Source of the DNA: Maccoyibacter sp900556645
Lineage (GTDB): Bacteria > Bacillota > Clostridia > Lachnospirales > Lachnospiraceae
Direction: 5' to 3'
DNA: 64,000 bases
Assembly: GCA_958349535.1 (NCBI GenBank)
Contig: CATWDJ010000008.1
Location: 23,305 to 87,304, forward strand
Shown here: in pieces, positions 35,575 to 44,649 of the stretch
How positions within the stretch are numbered: the stretch's first letter is position 1
How the letters are laid out: every line of letters begins with the position of its first letter
Notes under the pieces: generated by a model
What the model was told of the DNA's origin: nothing
The model's input: the letters and a program-made list of their open reading frames with translations, nothing else
Databases searched by the model: none
Translations under genes and position numbers: made by a program

Positions 35575-36445
35575 CTTTCAACCTCCTTTTCCAATCTTTC
35601 AATTTACCCGGCTCTGTCTTATAATTACGCAAGTCATTTAACTTCTCCTTTAAAAAGTCCGCATCTACATTTCGATACAGGACTCCTTCCTCTGCAATGG
35701 AGACATGGCCGGTTTCTTCCGATACCACAATGGTCAGGGAATCACTTACCTCGCTGATTCCCACCGCCGCCCGGTGTCTGGTTCCCAACTCTTTACTCAG
35801 TTCCAGATTATCGGATAACGGAAGATAACAGGTGGCAGATACCACCCGGTTCCCACGTACAATAATCGCTCCGTCATGTAATGGTGTATTTTTCTCAAAT
35901 ATATTAATCAGGAGCTGACTGGACAATACGGAGTCCAGTGTGATTCCGGTTCTCTCATATTCATTCAGACTGACTTCTTTTTCCAGAACAATCAATGCTC
36001 CGGTTTTTACCTTCGCCATCTCGTAACATGCCTTTACCAAATCATTGACGGTACGTTCCGAATAAGTTTCTTCTACATTTCTTCCCGAATCAAAAGAAAA
36101 CAAGGCAGAAATAAATTTCTTTCTTCCCAACTGTTCCAAGGCTCTTCGCATTTCCGGCTGAAAAATAACCAAGAGTGCAATAATTCCCACATTGATGGTT
36201 TTATCTGCAATCCATAGTATCGTATTCATCTGGAAAATGGCTGCGATTAATATGAAGGTTAGGATAACCAGAATTCCCTTGAAAAGAGTCCATGCTCTGG
36301 TTGTCTTAAACCATACCAAGATATGATAAAGCAAAAATGCAATAATAATTATCTCTACAATATCTGTAACAGTCACATTCGGACGGTTAATCCAAAACAT
36401 ATATTTGTCCCAGAATGCCCCGAATACTGCAATCAGATTCTGCAT
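35534..36445 (-). CDS. cdaA: Diadenylate cyclase CdaA
   Basis: 303 aa from the ATG at 36445 (AGGAAGTG upstream; a further in-frame start exists at 36490). Three N-terminal membrane helices (about 29-46, 56-72, 83-96) and a DisA_N catalytic domain with DGA (191-193) and RHR (223-225), both needed to make c-di-AMP from two ATP. Unusually long basic C-terminus (KDWKRRLKDAKQIKQSKKP). Upstream of cdaR in the usual order. Confidence 0.95.
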   Translation of the reverse strand: MQNLIAVFGAFWDKYMFWINRPNVTVTDIVEIIIIAFLLYHILVWFKTTRAWTLFKGILVILTFILIAAIFQMNTILWIADKTINVGIIALLVIFQPEMRRALEQLGRKKFISALFSFDSGRNVEETYSERTVNDLVKACYEMAKVKTGALIVLEKEVSLNEYERTGITLDSVLSSQLLINIFEKNTPLHDGAIIVRGNRVVSATCYLPLSDNLELSKELGTRHRAAVGISEVSDSLTIVVSEETGHVSIAEEGVLYRNVDADFLKEKLNDLRNYKTEPGKLKDWKRRLKDAKQIKQSKKPSD

Positions 36446-36526
36446 ACAGCTCACTTCCTTTCTTACACATTTTTCTATACTATGGAACATTTATGAACGA
36501 TTTGTGTCCTATTTCTTAGAGTATTC

Positions 36527-37468
36527 TTAATCCTCTTTTTCAGTCCCGGCAATCTTCTGCACCTTTTTCTCACTGGAAGAAAGATTCACTTTCGGAACCG
36601 CTTTTACATAATAATAGTACTCGTCATCTTCAAATTGTACCCGTTCTGTCCGGTTATAGTCCAAATTGAAAAACAAAAACTCCAACAGCATACTAATCAA
36701 CCATGACAATACACTTCCCACAATCAACCATAAGAATTTTCCCTTAATTCCCATAATCAGATAGCCTGCGGTCAAAATTACAAACTGAGTCAAAACTCCC
36801 GCCCCAATGGCAATTCTCCAGGCATGGTCTATTGCCATACGTCTCACATGATATACCACAATCATTGCCAAAATCACAGTTACCAACATCAGATACAATT
36901 CTTTATTGGCAAAAAGTTGATTAAAGGTAACCTGCAGCTTATTCACATCTTCTCCGTCCACCGAGGTATCGCTCAGCAGAGAAGCATTATTTTTGATTCC
37001 CTGTAAAAAATAGTAAACAATGGTTCCAAAAATCACAGATATAATAGAATGAGGTTCCTTTACCAGACCGGTAGCAATGGGCATCACATAAGGAATCCTG
37101 CAACTGAAAGTCAACGGTGTCAGCACCACATAATATCCACCCTTAGGCTCAAAACGGAAATACAGCAAAAACATAATGATAAACATTGCCGCTGCCATCC
37201 CCGCCACCTCTGTAGACAAAGCATACAGATGTAATATTACCAAAGCCGCACTGAGAAAAATCGTCATTCCCGTAGGCAGCATGGCACAAAGTACCGCCAG
37301 CAAAAGTGCCACATACACATGCTTCAATTCGCTCATATATCCTATATTATAATTAATAATCAAAAAGCTCATCAGAGCCAGAAAAAACTTGACCCCTATA
37401 TTCAAATAACGGTCATATTTTCCATACCACTCTCTGATATGCTCCCGCAATTCTATCGGATTCATCAT
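36527..37468 (-). CDS. Uncharacterised polytopic membrane protein upstream of cdaA
   Basis: About 313 aa from the ATG at 37468; an ATG three bases further in is equally possible. Eight or nine membrane helices (between about 25 and 275) and a cytosolic tail with a YYYYVKAVPKVNLS motif, rich in acidic residues just before it. No recognised family. Start overlaps the stop of the upstream small membrane gene, and cdaA follows 82 nt later, so the three probably form one unit with the c-di-AMP locus. Possible envelope or c-di-AMP related role is inference. Confidence 0.65.
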   Translation of the reverse strand: MMNPIELREHIREWYGKYDRYLNIGVKFFLALMSFLIINYNIGYMSELKHVYVALLLAVLCAMLPTGMTIFLSAALVILHLYALSTEVAGMAAAMFIIMFLLYFRFEPKGGYYVVLTPLTFSCRIPYVMPIATGLVKEPHSIISVIFGTIVYYFLQGIKNNASLLSDTSVDGEDVNKLQVTFNQLFANKELYLMLVTVILAMIVVYHVRRMAIDHAWRIAIGAGVLTQFVILTAGYLIMGIKGKFLWLIVGSVLSWLISMLLEFLFFNLDYNRTERVQFEDDEYYYYVKAVPKVNLSSSEKKVQKIAGTEKED

Positions 37469-37902
37469 TCTACATCTCTCCACTCATCCGGTGTTCTTCC
37501 AGCATCCTCTTCCTCATACAGTTCATTTACTTCCTGCAAAATTTTCTGATACTCTTTTAATCTCAGTTTTTCGTTTGCATATCTGGCACTGTACACTTTA
37601 TAAGTCAAAACCAAAAAAGCAACAATGAAAGCAATATAAAGGATGGCTAAGACAATCACAAGTCCCACAATACTTCTTGTGGTATCCAGCCATTCCGTTT
37701 CCTTCTGCATAAGGTATATTCCCAACATTCCAATAATAATCAAAAAAGCAATGGTTCCATAGACAAAGCTCTTAATCATCTCCATGGAAATATAGTCTTT
37801 CTGGTAATACTGGGTGGTCTTTTTTTCTTTTTTCTTCTTTCTTTTATGCTCGTCATAAACCGCCAGTTGAAACATCCGGCGGACTCTTTCTTCACTTATC
37901 AT
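37465..37902 (-). CDS. Uncharacterised two-helix membrane protein upstream of cdaA locus
   Basis: 145 aa. Basic N-terminus (RKKKKEKKTTQYYQKDY, about 21-37), two helices (about 46-65 and 78-102) and a coiled C-terminal tail (LRLKEYQKILQEVNELYEEE, about 113-132). First gene of the leftward c-di-AMP locus, after an extended -10 promoter. No family recognised. Confidence 0.62.
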   Translation of the reverse strand: MISEERVRRMFQLAVYDEHKRKKKKEKKTTQYYQKDYISMEMIKSFVYGTIAFLIIIGMLGIYLMQKETEWLDTTRSIVGLVIVLAILYIAFIVAFLVLTYKVYSARYANEKLRLKEYQKILQEVNELYEEEDAGRTPDEWRDVE

Positions 37903-37937
37903 GGTCCTGCACCTTATAATTGTCCATAATTGTCTAT

Positions 37938-37966
37938 ATTATATCATATCTATATTTGGATGGAAA
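37938..37966 (-). promoter_or_regulatory. Extended -10 promoter of the c-di-AMP locus
   Basis: Minus strand TGATATAAT: TATAAT at 37943-37938 with TGn, and TTTCCA 17 nt upstream as a weak -35. About 35-40 nt before the first start codon. Confidence 0.5.
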
Positions 37967-38002
37967 GTTTTTTCGCAAGAAAGAATCCTTCTTCCTCCGC
38001 AA

Positions 38003-38037
38003 TAAAATACTGCCGGAAAAATTCCGGCAGTATTTTA
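38003..38037 (-). terminator. Strong terminator after yvyF
   Basis: Perfect 16-bp stem (TAAAATACTGCCGGAA and its complement) with a 3-nt loop, starting at the yvyF stop. The stem arms themselves carry A and U tracts, so it works in both directions. Confidence 0.85.
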
Positions 38038-38460
38038 TTATTTCTTCCCGGTAGGTGAATCCAAAAAACGCATACGATCCCGATCACTAACGGTTTTCTT
38101 TTCAAAATCAGCTTTTTTCGGTGTATCCAATGCACTGCGAAGGGTATTGGTAATCTTACCTCTGCATTTGTCACAATAACGACCACTCTTAATCATCTCA
38201 CCACATCTCTCACAGGCAATCCCCAACGGCGAATTTTCTGCAAACGCAAGGCGTTCTTCCCTTACCCATTGTTCAATCTGTTTGATGCTTACGTCATTGT
38301 CTTCGGCAATCTCAGGGATCGTGGCTCTCGGAAATTCTTCCAGATATTCCTTTACCTTCGCAAACTTATCTTCCAATTTGCTGACACACGCCGGACAAAG
38401 CTGTGGTCCCTGCAGATAATTAAACAGTCTTCCACATCCTCTGCAATTTTTTACATCCAT
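38038..38460 (-). CDS. YvyF-like flagellar-operon zinc protein
   Basis: 140 aa. Two zinc knuckles: C6/C9 with C22/C25 at the N-terminus, and C83/C86 with C96/C99. Between them is a helix-turn-helix-like stretch (TIPEIAEDNDVSIKQIEQWV, 48-67). This is the TIGR03826/YvyF family, found next to comF and flgM in Firmicutes. Gap to comF is 11 nt. flgM is not adjacent here. Function unsettled; a regulatory role linked to flagella is suggested by family context. Confidence 0.85.
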   Translation of the reverse strand: MDVKNCRGCGRLFNYLQGPQLCPACVSKLEDKFAKVKEYLEEFPRATIPEIAEDNDVSIKQIEQWVREERLAFAENSPLGIACERCGEMIKSGRYCDKCRGKITNTLRSALDTPKKADFEKKTVSDRDRMRFLDSPTGKK

Positions 38461-38471
38461 TCTCTCTCCTC

Positions 38472-39155
38472 CTAATATCCTTCTCCGATTGTTACCGAAA
38501 GAAAATATATCTTATCTGCACCGGCATCCCGCAACAGCTCCGCTGCCGCATCTATGGTGCTTCCGGTTGTATATACATCATCCACAACAAGTGCTTTTTT
38601 ATATTTTACACTATCTTTCTTTATTTTAAAAGCCTTTTTTAAGTTGTTTCGCCGTTCCTTATCGTCCAATTCTTTTTGAGGTGTGGTATTCACCACTCTT
38701 ACCAAAGACTCCCCGTCCACCGGAAGTTCCAGAAGCTTTCCCAATTCCTTCGCATAAAGCTCTGCCTGATTATATCCTCTCTTTCTTTTCCGCTTAGGGT
38801 GTACCGGGATGGGGATAATCACTTCCACTCCCCTGCTCTTTATCCATCCTCCATAGATACGCACACTTTCCTCCGCATAAAATCGAGCATATTCCCTTCT
38901 GTTACCATATTTAAAACGATAAATGGAATTTTTCATGTCCCCTTTATAAATCCACACACTTTTCCCTTGGTCATAACTGTGCTTCTTTTTTCTGCAATCC
39001 GTACAATATTCCTGCCTTTCATTATTGAGCGGCTTTCCGCATTTTTTACACGCAGGTTCTTTGCAATATTTTAATTTAGATTCACATAGGGTACATACAC
39101 CGGAATCCGGTGTATCAAGAACCCCGTCGCACAAGATACAGCGACGGGGATACAA
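38472..39155 (-). CDS. comF: ComF family phosphoribosyltransferase-like protein
   Basis: 227 aa: N-terminal zinc motifs (C6/C9, C21/C24, C36/C39, C51/C54), then a phosphoribosyltransferase domain with IPIPVHPKRKRKRGYNQA (114-131) and the PRPP loop VVDDVYTTGST (190-200). This is the canonical ComFC layout, used in DNA uptake in competent bacteria. Paired with yvyF as in Bacillus. It is the ordinary copy against which the zinc-less phosphoribosyltransferase at 14.5 kb stands out. Confidence 0.92.
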   Translation of the reverse strand: MYPRRCILCDGVLDTPDSGVCTLCESKLKYCKEPACKKCGKPLNNERQEYCTDCRKKKHSYDQGKSVWIYKGDMKNSIYRFKYGNRREYARFYAEESVRIYGGWIKSRGVEVIIPIPVHPKRKRKRGYNQAELYAKELGKLLELPVDGESLVRVVNTTPQKELDDKERRNNLKKAFKIKKDSVKYKKALVVDDVYTTGSTIDAAAELLRDAGADKIYFLSVTIGEGY

Positions 39156-39178
39156 GATATCTAGAATAGTCTGAAGAA

Positions 39179-39973
39179 TTAGGATAACATCATCCGGTCA
39201 TTTGCGAATTCCTCGCCGCTTACCTCTTCAAATTTTGCAAGCAGGTCGGCCACTTTGAGGTTTTTCTTTTCCTCTCCGCATACATCGTAAATGATTTTTC
39301 CTTCATGCATCATGATGAGACGATTTCCAAGGCGAATCGCATCTTTCATATTGTGGGTAATCATCAGTGTGGTCAGATGATCCTTTTCAACAATCTCTTC
39401 TGTTAAATCCAAGACTTTTTTGGCAGTTTTCGGATCTAAGGCTGCAGTATGCTCATCCAAAAGCAACAGCTTTGGTTTTTTCAAAGACGCCATCAGAAGG
39501 GTAACCGCCTGACGCTGACCGCCGGAAAGCAAGCCCACCTTTGAAGTCATTCTATCCTCTAAGCCCAGCCCTAAGGACTGCAACCGTTCCTTATATTCCG
39601 CCCGTTCCTTTGCTGTGATTCCCCAGCCAAGAGAACGGTGTTTTCCACGCCTTGCCGCAATGGCAAGATTCTCTTCTATATTCATATCTGCCGCTGTTCC
39701 GGTCATAGGATCCTGAAATACTCGTCCCAGATATTTTGCCCGTTTATGTTCTGGTAATTTTGTCACATCCACATCATCCACCATGATGCTTCCGCAATCC
39801 ACCGGATACACACCGGCTATCATATTTAAGACGGTAGATTTACCGGCTCCATTACCACCGATTACAGTTACGAAGTCTCCCTCGTTTAAAATTAAATCCA
39901 CTCCGTTTAAAGCCTTTTTTTCATTAATCGTCCCCGGATTAAAGGTTTTATGCACATTTGTAATTTTAAGCAT
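39179..39973 (-). CDS. ABC transporter ATP-binding protein (TrpXYZ type)
   Basis: 264 aa from the ATG at 39973. Walker A GGNGAGKST (39-47), signature LSGGQ (149-153), Walker B LLLLDEH (169-175); the D-loop AALD follows. The Q-loop region FQDPMTGTAADMNIEENLA (86-104) is characteristic of the ATPases paired with TrpY-like permeases. Overlaps the permease end by 8 nt. Couples ATP to uptake of the substrate bound by the 40.9 kb lipoprotein. Confidence 0.9.
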   Translation of the reverse strand: MLKITNVHKTFNPGTINEKKALNGVDLILNEGDFVTVIGGNGAGKSTVLNMIAGVYPVDCGSIMVDDVDVTKLPEHKRAKYLGRVFQDPMTGTAADMNIEENLAIAARRGKHRSLGWGITAKERAEYKERLQSLGLGLEDRMTSKVGLLSGGQRQAVTLLMASLKKPKLLLLDEHTAALDPKTAKKVLDLTEEIVEKDHLTTLMITHNMKDAIRLGNRLIMMHEGKIIYDVCGEEKKNLKVADLLAKFEEVSGEEFANDRMMLS

Positions 39974-40871
39974 CTGCATTTCCTCCCTTCTTACTTGTCT
40001 GGGAGAAATATTTTCCCTTCAAATACGGAATTGCTAAGAACAATGCCACAATCAATGCCGAAAGCAGCTTCAAGTCCGTGGTTTCCAGTCCCAGCTGAAG
40101 TACCACAGCAATTACCACAAAGTAAATAATCGCTCCGATTACCGCTGACACCATATGTAACGCAAAGTTGTGGAAAATTTTACCGAAAATAACCTCTCCG
40201 ATAATAACTGCTGCCAATCCGATAACGATGGCACCTCTTCCCATATTAATATCCGAGGAACCTTGATACTGTGCATACAATGCTCCCGAAAGTCCCACCA
40301 GACCGTTGGAAAGTACCAGACCAAGTACCTTGTAGGCATTGGTGTTGACGCCCTGTGCCCTTGCCATATTCGGATTACATCCGGTGGCTCTGACACCTGC
40401 TCCAATCTCTGTTCCAAAGAACCAATATAAGAGTCCGATGATTACCACACAGAATCCGATTGTTACAAGACATGCGTGTGGAATGTAACGAAGACTGACA
40501 ATCAAATCATACTGAACAACACTGATTGCCTGATTTGCTTTTCCCATAATTCTCATATTGATGGAATACAATCCCAACTGAGTTAAAATTCCCGATAAAA
40601 TCGGTGGAATTCCCAATGCTGTATGGAAAAGCCCCGTCACAAGTCCTGCCAGCATTCCTGCACAAAAAGCCAGAAACAGTGCAAGGTACGGATGCATTCC
40701 GTTTATCATACACATAACCGCTACAGCTCCGCCTGTTGCCAGACTGCCGTCCACGGTTAAGTCCGCAAAATCTAAAACCTTATAAGTGATATATACGCCA
40801 ATTGCCAGAATTCCCCAAATCAAACCTTGGGCTACAGAACCCGGCAATGCACTCATCAATGATGCTGCCAT
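39966..40871 (-). CDS. ABC transporter permease (TrpY/branched-chain-like)
   Basis: 301 aa, about 8-9 helices; LDFADLTVDGSLATGGAVAV (32-51) and GLSGALYAQYQGSSDINMG (193-211) are typical of LivH/BPL_BPD-like permeases used by ABC_sub_bind transporters. Single permease, so probably a homodimer. 3 nt downstream of the binding-protein gene. Confidence 0.88.
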   Translation of the reverse strand: MAASLMSALPGSVAQGLIWGILAIGVYITYKVLDFADLTVDGSLATGGAVAVMCMINGMHPYLALFLAFCAGMLAGLVTGLFHTALGIPPILSGILTQLGLYSINMRIMGKANQAISVVQYDLIVSLRYIPHACLVTIGFCVVIIGLLYWFFGTEIGAGVRATGCNPNMARAQGVNTNAYKVLGLVLSNGLVGLSGALYAQYQGSSDINMGRGAIVIGLAAVIIGEVIFGKIFHNFALHMVSAVIGAIIYFVVIAVVLQLGLETTDLKLLSALIVALFLAIPYLKGKYFSQTSKKGGNADA

Positions 40872-40874
40872 AAA

Positions 40875-41870
40875 TTAATCTTCCTTCTCAATTGCTACCA
40901 TATCGTCCGGAATCTGGATTCCCAGCTCGGAAGCGATTTCTGCATTATATTTTAATGTGATTTCATCTGCATACTGAATTGGCATTTCTGCAGGGTCTTT
41001 GCCATTTACCAAGATATCATACGCCATCAAACCTGCATTGTATCCGATGTTGTAGTAAGAGATACTCAAGGTTGCCAGTCCGCCTACTGCACACATATTT
41101 TCCTCGCCTGCAATAACAGGAACCTTTTCCGGAACTGTTACGTTCTTTACAATCTCCATGTTGGATGCAATGGTGTTATCCGTTGGGATATAAATAGCAT
41201 CGCTGTTATCTGCTGCCTTTGTAACAACCTGCTGGATGTCATTGGAATCTGCAACAGTATATACCTCAACCTTAATGCCTTCTTTTTCCAATTCTTTCTG
41301 AGCCTCCTCTGCCTGATATACAGAGTTTGCCTCAGAAGAACAGTATAAGATACCTACGGTTTTAGCATCCGGTACTAATCTTTTCAGCAATGCAATCTGC
41401 TGGTCAATCGGTGCCAAATCAGAGGTTCCGGTTACGTTTGTTCCCGGTTTATCGTTGGATTCCACAGTACCTGTGGTTACAAAGTCAGTAACAGAGGTTC
41501 CCACGATAGGGATATCCGGTGTTGCTGTTGCAGCAGAGGTCAGTGCCTGTGTTGCATTTGCCATAATTAAATCCACGTCATCATTTACAAACTTTGTACA
41601 AATGGTTGCACAGTTGGTTTCTTCTCCCTGTGCGTTCTGTACATCAAATACTACCTTATCTCCAAGTTTCTCTTTTAAAGCATCCTGGAAACCTTCGGTT
41701 GCCGCATCCAATGCTTCATGCTCTACCAACTGAATCACGCCTACATGATATACATCATCGTCTGCTTTTTTCTTAGAATCGCCTGAATCTTTTCCTGTTG
41801 AGCCGCATCCCGCAAGTGATACTGCCGCGAGAGACATAGCCAACAATAATGCTGTCATTCTCTTTTTCAT
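40875..41870 (-). CDS. ABC transporter substrate-binding lipoprotein (TrpX-like)
   Basis: 331 aa. Signal peptide with lipobox LAGC, acylated C22 at the new N-terminus, then a Ser/Asp/Lys-rich linker. The ABC_sub_bind domain shows VGVIQLVEHEALDAATEGF (44-62), MANATQALTSAATATPDIPI and GGLATLSISYYNIGY, as in TrpX/YtrB-like proteins that bind aromatic amino acids. First gene of the transporter operon; strong promoter and an operator-like inverted repeat precede it. Ligand (tryptophan, tyrosine or other) is inferred from family. Confidence 0.9.
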   Translation of the reverse strand: MKKRMTALLLAMSLAAVSLAGCGSTGKDSGDSKKKADDDVYHVGVIQLVEHEALDAATEGFQDALKEKLGDKVVFDVQNAQGEETNCATICTKFVNDDVDLIMANATQALTSAATATPDIPIVGTSVTDFVTTGTVESNDKPGTNVTGTSDLAPIDQQIALLKRLVPDAKTVGILYCSSEANSVYQAEEAQKELEKEGIKVEVYTVADSNDIQQVVTKAADNSDAIYIPTDNTIASNMEIVKNVTVPEKVPVIAGEENMCAVGGLATLSISYYNIGYNAGLMAYDILVNGKDPAEMPIQYADEITLKYNAEIASELGIQIPDDMVAIEKED

Positions 41871-41911
41871 AGTTTTTCCTCCAATAGTTATATTTTCTTC
41901 TGAATTTTACA

Positions 41912-41931
41912 TTAACGCGTCAAAGTGTTAA
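41912..41931. promoter_or_regulatory. Operator-like inverted repeat over the transcription start of the TrpX-type operon
   Basis: TTAACGCGTCAAAGTGTTAA has arms TTAACGC and GTGTTAA (6 of 7 matching). It lies 8 nt beyond the -10, across about +2 to +21, where a repressor would block initiation. The regulator is not identified; one responding to an aromatic amino acid is possible. Confidence 0.45.
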
Positions 41932-41939
41932 ACAAATGA

Positions 41940-41969
41940 TATTATAGCATCTTTCAGGTGTTTTTTCAA
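41940..41969 (-). promoter_or_regulatory. Sigma-A promoter of the TrpX-type ABC operon
   Basis: Minus strand TTGAAA (41969-41964), 18-nt spacer, TATAAT (41945-41940); about 70 nt from the ATG at 41870. It overlaps the last codons of recD2. Confidence 0.7.
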
Positions 41970-44173
41970 TAGACAAACTCACGAATACGAGCCGCCAAAC
42001 CACTATATCTTACCTGTTCCGATACATTTTTTTCCATTTCCAAAAAAGTATTTTCATCGCCCACAAGAGTTACGCATTTCCTTGCCCTGGTTACTGCCGT
42101 ATACAAAAGATTGCGGTTCATCAGCATCCGGGGACCGTTCAACAGCGGGATCACCACCGCCGGATACTCACTTCCCTGAGATTTATGAATGGTAATTGCA
42201 TATGCCAGCTCCAGTTCATCCAAAATCTTAAAGGAATATTCCACCAGTTTTCCTTCTTCAAATTCTACGGTCATGATTTCTGCAAACTCGTTGATTTCTT
42301 TTACAATTCCCATATCACCGTTGAACACCCCCAGCCCCTTATCAATGGCAAGACCGTATTTGCTCCGCACTTCCCATTCCAGCTGGTAATTATTCTTAAT
42401 CTGCATCACCTTATCCCCTTCACGGAATATCCGCTCCCCCACTTCTTTTTCCGCCTTATAAGGCTCTTTGGGATTTAGATATTGCTGTAAAATCCGGTTT
42501 AGCCGTTCCACCCCCAGCAAACCTTTTCTCATAGGCGTCAGCACTTGGATATCGAAGGGCTGAGCATCCACAAATTTGGGCAGCTTCTGCTGTATCAGTT
42601 GTATTACAACGCTGATAATCACATCGGCGTCATAACGTTTCAGGAAAAAGAAATCCATGCTTTTGTTGTCCAATGCCACCGGCTCTCCCCGGTGAATTTT
42701 GTGGGCATTTACAACAATATCGCTCTGGCTTGCCTGCCGGAAGATTTTTGTCAGCCGTACCACATTGTAGCAGCCGCTCTCTATAATATCCTTCAGCACA
42801 CTTCCCGGTCCTACGCTGGGAAGCTGATTGACATCTCCCACCAGAATCAGCCGGGTTCCCGGCACAATGGCTTTTAACAGGGAATGCATAAGGCTGATAT
42901 CCACCATAGACATCTCGTCAATAATGATAACATCCGTTTCCAAAGGATTTGTCTCATTCCGTTCAAAGCCTTCGCTGCCCTCCATGCCTCCATTCAACTC
43001 CAGCATCCGATGGATGGTTTTCGCCTCATATCCTGTCATTTCACTCATCCGTTTGGCCGCCCTTCCCGTAGGAGCTGCCAGACTGATATCCAACCCTTCC
43101 AATTCAAAATAGCGGATAATACTGTTGATGGTGGTAGTCTTTCCCGTTCCCGGACCTCCTGTAATGACCAAAAGTCCATTTTGTACCGCCTCTTCCACGG
43201 CTGTCCGCTGATGCTCATCCAATTCCATCTCGTTTTGAGCTTCAATCCGGCGGATACGGTCCTCCATTTCTTTTTTTACCACTCCATACCGCATGTCCAG
43301 TTCCTTTAGCATAGCGGCTACGTTGGATTCCATCATATAATAGACTGCCGCAAAAATCTTAATCCCTTGGTCCTCTTCCTTTAGGATGATTTTTCGTTCA
43401 ATTGCCAAATCCATATAATGTTTCTCAATATATTCTCTGTCTATCTCCAACAATTTCGCTGTACGCTCTGTCAATTCTTCCTTAGGAAGATAGGTGTGTC
43501 CCTCTCCTGCTGCCTGCATTAGGGCATAGAGAATTCCGCTTCGAATGCGAAAATCAGAATCTGTACGGATACCAGCCCGGGCTGCAATTTCATCTGCAAT
43601 CTTGAATCCCACACCTTGAATATCATCTGCCAATCGATAAGGATTTTCTTTTAAAATCGTATAAATCTCTGTTCCGTATTTGTTATAGATTTTTACAGCA
43701 AGATTTAAAGAGATGCCGTACTTTTGCAAAAAAATCATCGCCTGCCGCAAATCCTTTTTTTCCTCCAACTGACTGGATATTTCCATAGCCTTGCGGTCAC
43801 TGATGCCCTTGACCTCCGCCAGCCGCTCCGGTTCCTCTTCAATAATACGAAAGGTATCCTCTTTGAACCGCCGCACAATTCGTGCCGCCAATGCCGGTCC
43901 CACTCCCTTGACGGCACCGGAGCCCAGATACCGTTCCATAGACTGCACATCCTCCGGGGCCTGTTCCTCAAAGGAAGTGACCTTCATCTGCATTCCATAG
44001 GTAGGATGTTCCGTATATTCTCCCTCTAATTTCAGGTACATACCTTCGCTCAGCACGGAAAAGACACCCACACAGGTAATCTCTTCTTCCTCGCTGACGA
44101 AGTTCATTACTGTATAACCATTTTCTTCATTGCGGAACACGATATGTTCTACATAACCTGTTATCTGTTCCAT
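41966..44173 (-). CDS. recD2: RecD2-type ATP-dependent DNA helicase
   Basis: 735 aa from the ATG at 44173, which has AGGAGG 6 nt upstream (a start at 44188 is in frame but worse placed). Order: OB-like N-terminus, HhH elements (about 85-130 and 185-200), then the SF1 motor with Walker A GGPGTGKTT (339-347), IIDEMSMVD, and GDVNQLPSVGPG, and a late AITIHKSQGSEYP motif. The RecD2 family unwinds 5'-3' without RecBC and acts in repair. Promoter and terminator lie on either side. Confidence 0.93.
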   Translation of the reverse strand: MEQITGYVEHIVFRNEENGYTVMNFVSEEEEITCVGVFSVLSEGMYLKLEGEYTEHPTYGMQMKVTSFEEQAPEDVQSMERYLGSGAVKGVGPALAARIVRRFKEDTFRIIEEEPERLAEVKGISDRKAMEISSQLEEKKDLRQAMIFLQKYGISLNLAVKIYNKYGTEIYTILKENPYRLADDIQGVGFKIADEIAARAGIRTDSDFRIRSGILYALMQAAGEGHTYLPKEELTERTAKLLEIDREYIEKHYMDLAIERKIILKEEDQGIKIFAAVYYMMESNVAAMLKELDMRYGVVKKEMEDRIRRIEAQNEMELDEHQRTAVEEAVQNGLLVITGGPGTGKTTTINSIIRYFELEGLDISLAAPTGRAAKRMSEMTGYEAKTIHRMLELNGGMEGSEGFERNETNPLETDVIIIDEMSMVDISLMHSLLKAIVPGTRLILVGDVNQLPSVGPGSVLKDIIESGCYNVVRLTKIFRQASQSDIVVNAHKIHRGEPVALDNKSMDFFFLKRYDADVIISVVIQLIQQKLPKFVDAQPFDIQVLTPMRKGLLGVERLNRILQQYLNPKEPYKAEKEVGERIFREGDKVMQIKNNYQLEWEVRSKYGLAIDKGLGVFNGDMGIVKEINEFAEIMTVEFEEGKLVEYSFKILDELELAYAITIHKSQGSEYPAVVIPLLNGPRMLMNRNLLYTAVTRARKCVTLVGDENTFLEMEKNVSEQVRYSGLAARIREFVY

Positions 44174-44247
44174 CTCTATCCTCCTCATCGGATTTGCCGT
44201 AAGGCTTCTATACCACGGAAAATCCCGGCAAAATTTTTCATATTATA

Positions 44248-44271
44248 AAAAGGCTGCCTAGGCAGCCTTTT
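44248..44271 (-). terminator. Terminator of the flagellar rod operon
   Basis: Self-complementary AAAAGGCTGC-CTAG-GCAGCCTTTT, 10-bp stem, followed leftward by TTTTTATAATATG; 11 nt after the stop of the rod-binding protein gene. Confidence 0.8.
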
Positions 44272-44281
44272 CTCTATTCTT

Positions 44282-44635
44282 CTACAAATCATAATTGCGT
44301 TTCATCTGTTCATAGAGCGTCTGAGCAATTCCAAAGTCTCCGGTTTCCACGGCTTGTTCTGAAAACTCTTTGATTACCTCTTCCTCAAAATAATCTTTGA
44401 GCTGTCCCATGGATGCATCCTCATCCTCGGATTCCGGAACCATTTTTTTCATTTCTTTGAAAACCTGCTCCACAAAATAGGCCTCAAAATCCTTACAGAC
44501 ATCCATTAATTCCTCGTCCGATGCATTGGATAAATCCCCGGAAAGCGTATCGCTCAGCTTATCAGCGGAACTGTTGGACGCCGCTGCTGTGGTCTGATTA
44601 TAAAGATTGCCGAAGCTGTCAATTGATATACTCAT
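44282..44635 (-). CDS. FlgJ N-terminal-like rod-binding protein
   Basis: 117 aa with the rod-binding domain only (no muramidase): DVCKDFEAYFVEQVFKEMKK (about 45-64) and the helix FGIAQTLYEQMKRNY near the end are the family's conserved helices. It caps the rod during assembly and is the last gene of the flgF-flgG unit, 14 nt downstream of flgG. Short form is usual in Firmicutes. Confidence 0.85.
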   Translation of the reverse strand: MSISIDSFGNLYNQTTAAASNSSADKLSDTLSGDLSNASDEELMDVCKDFEAYFVEQVFKEMKKMVPESEDEDASMGQLKDYFEEEVIKEFSEQAVETGDFGIAQTLYEQMKRNYDL

Positions 44636-44649
44636 ATGCCGTCACTCCT

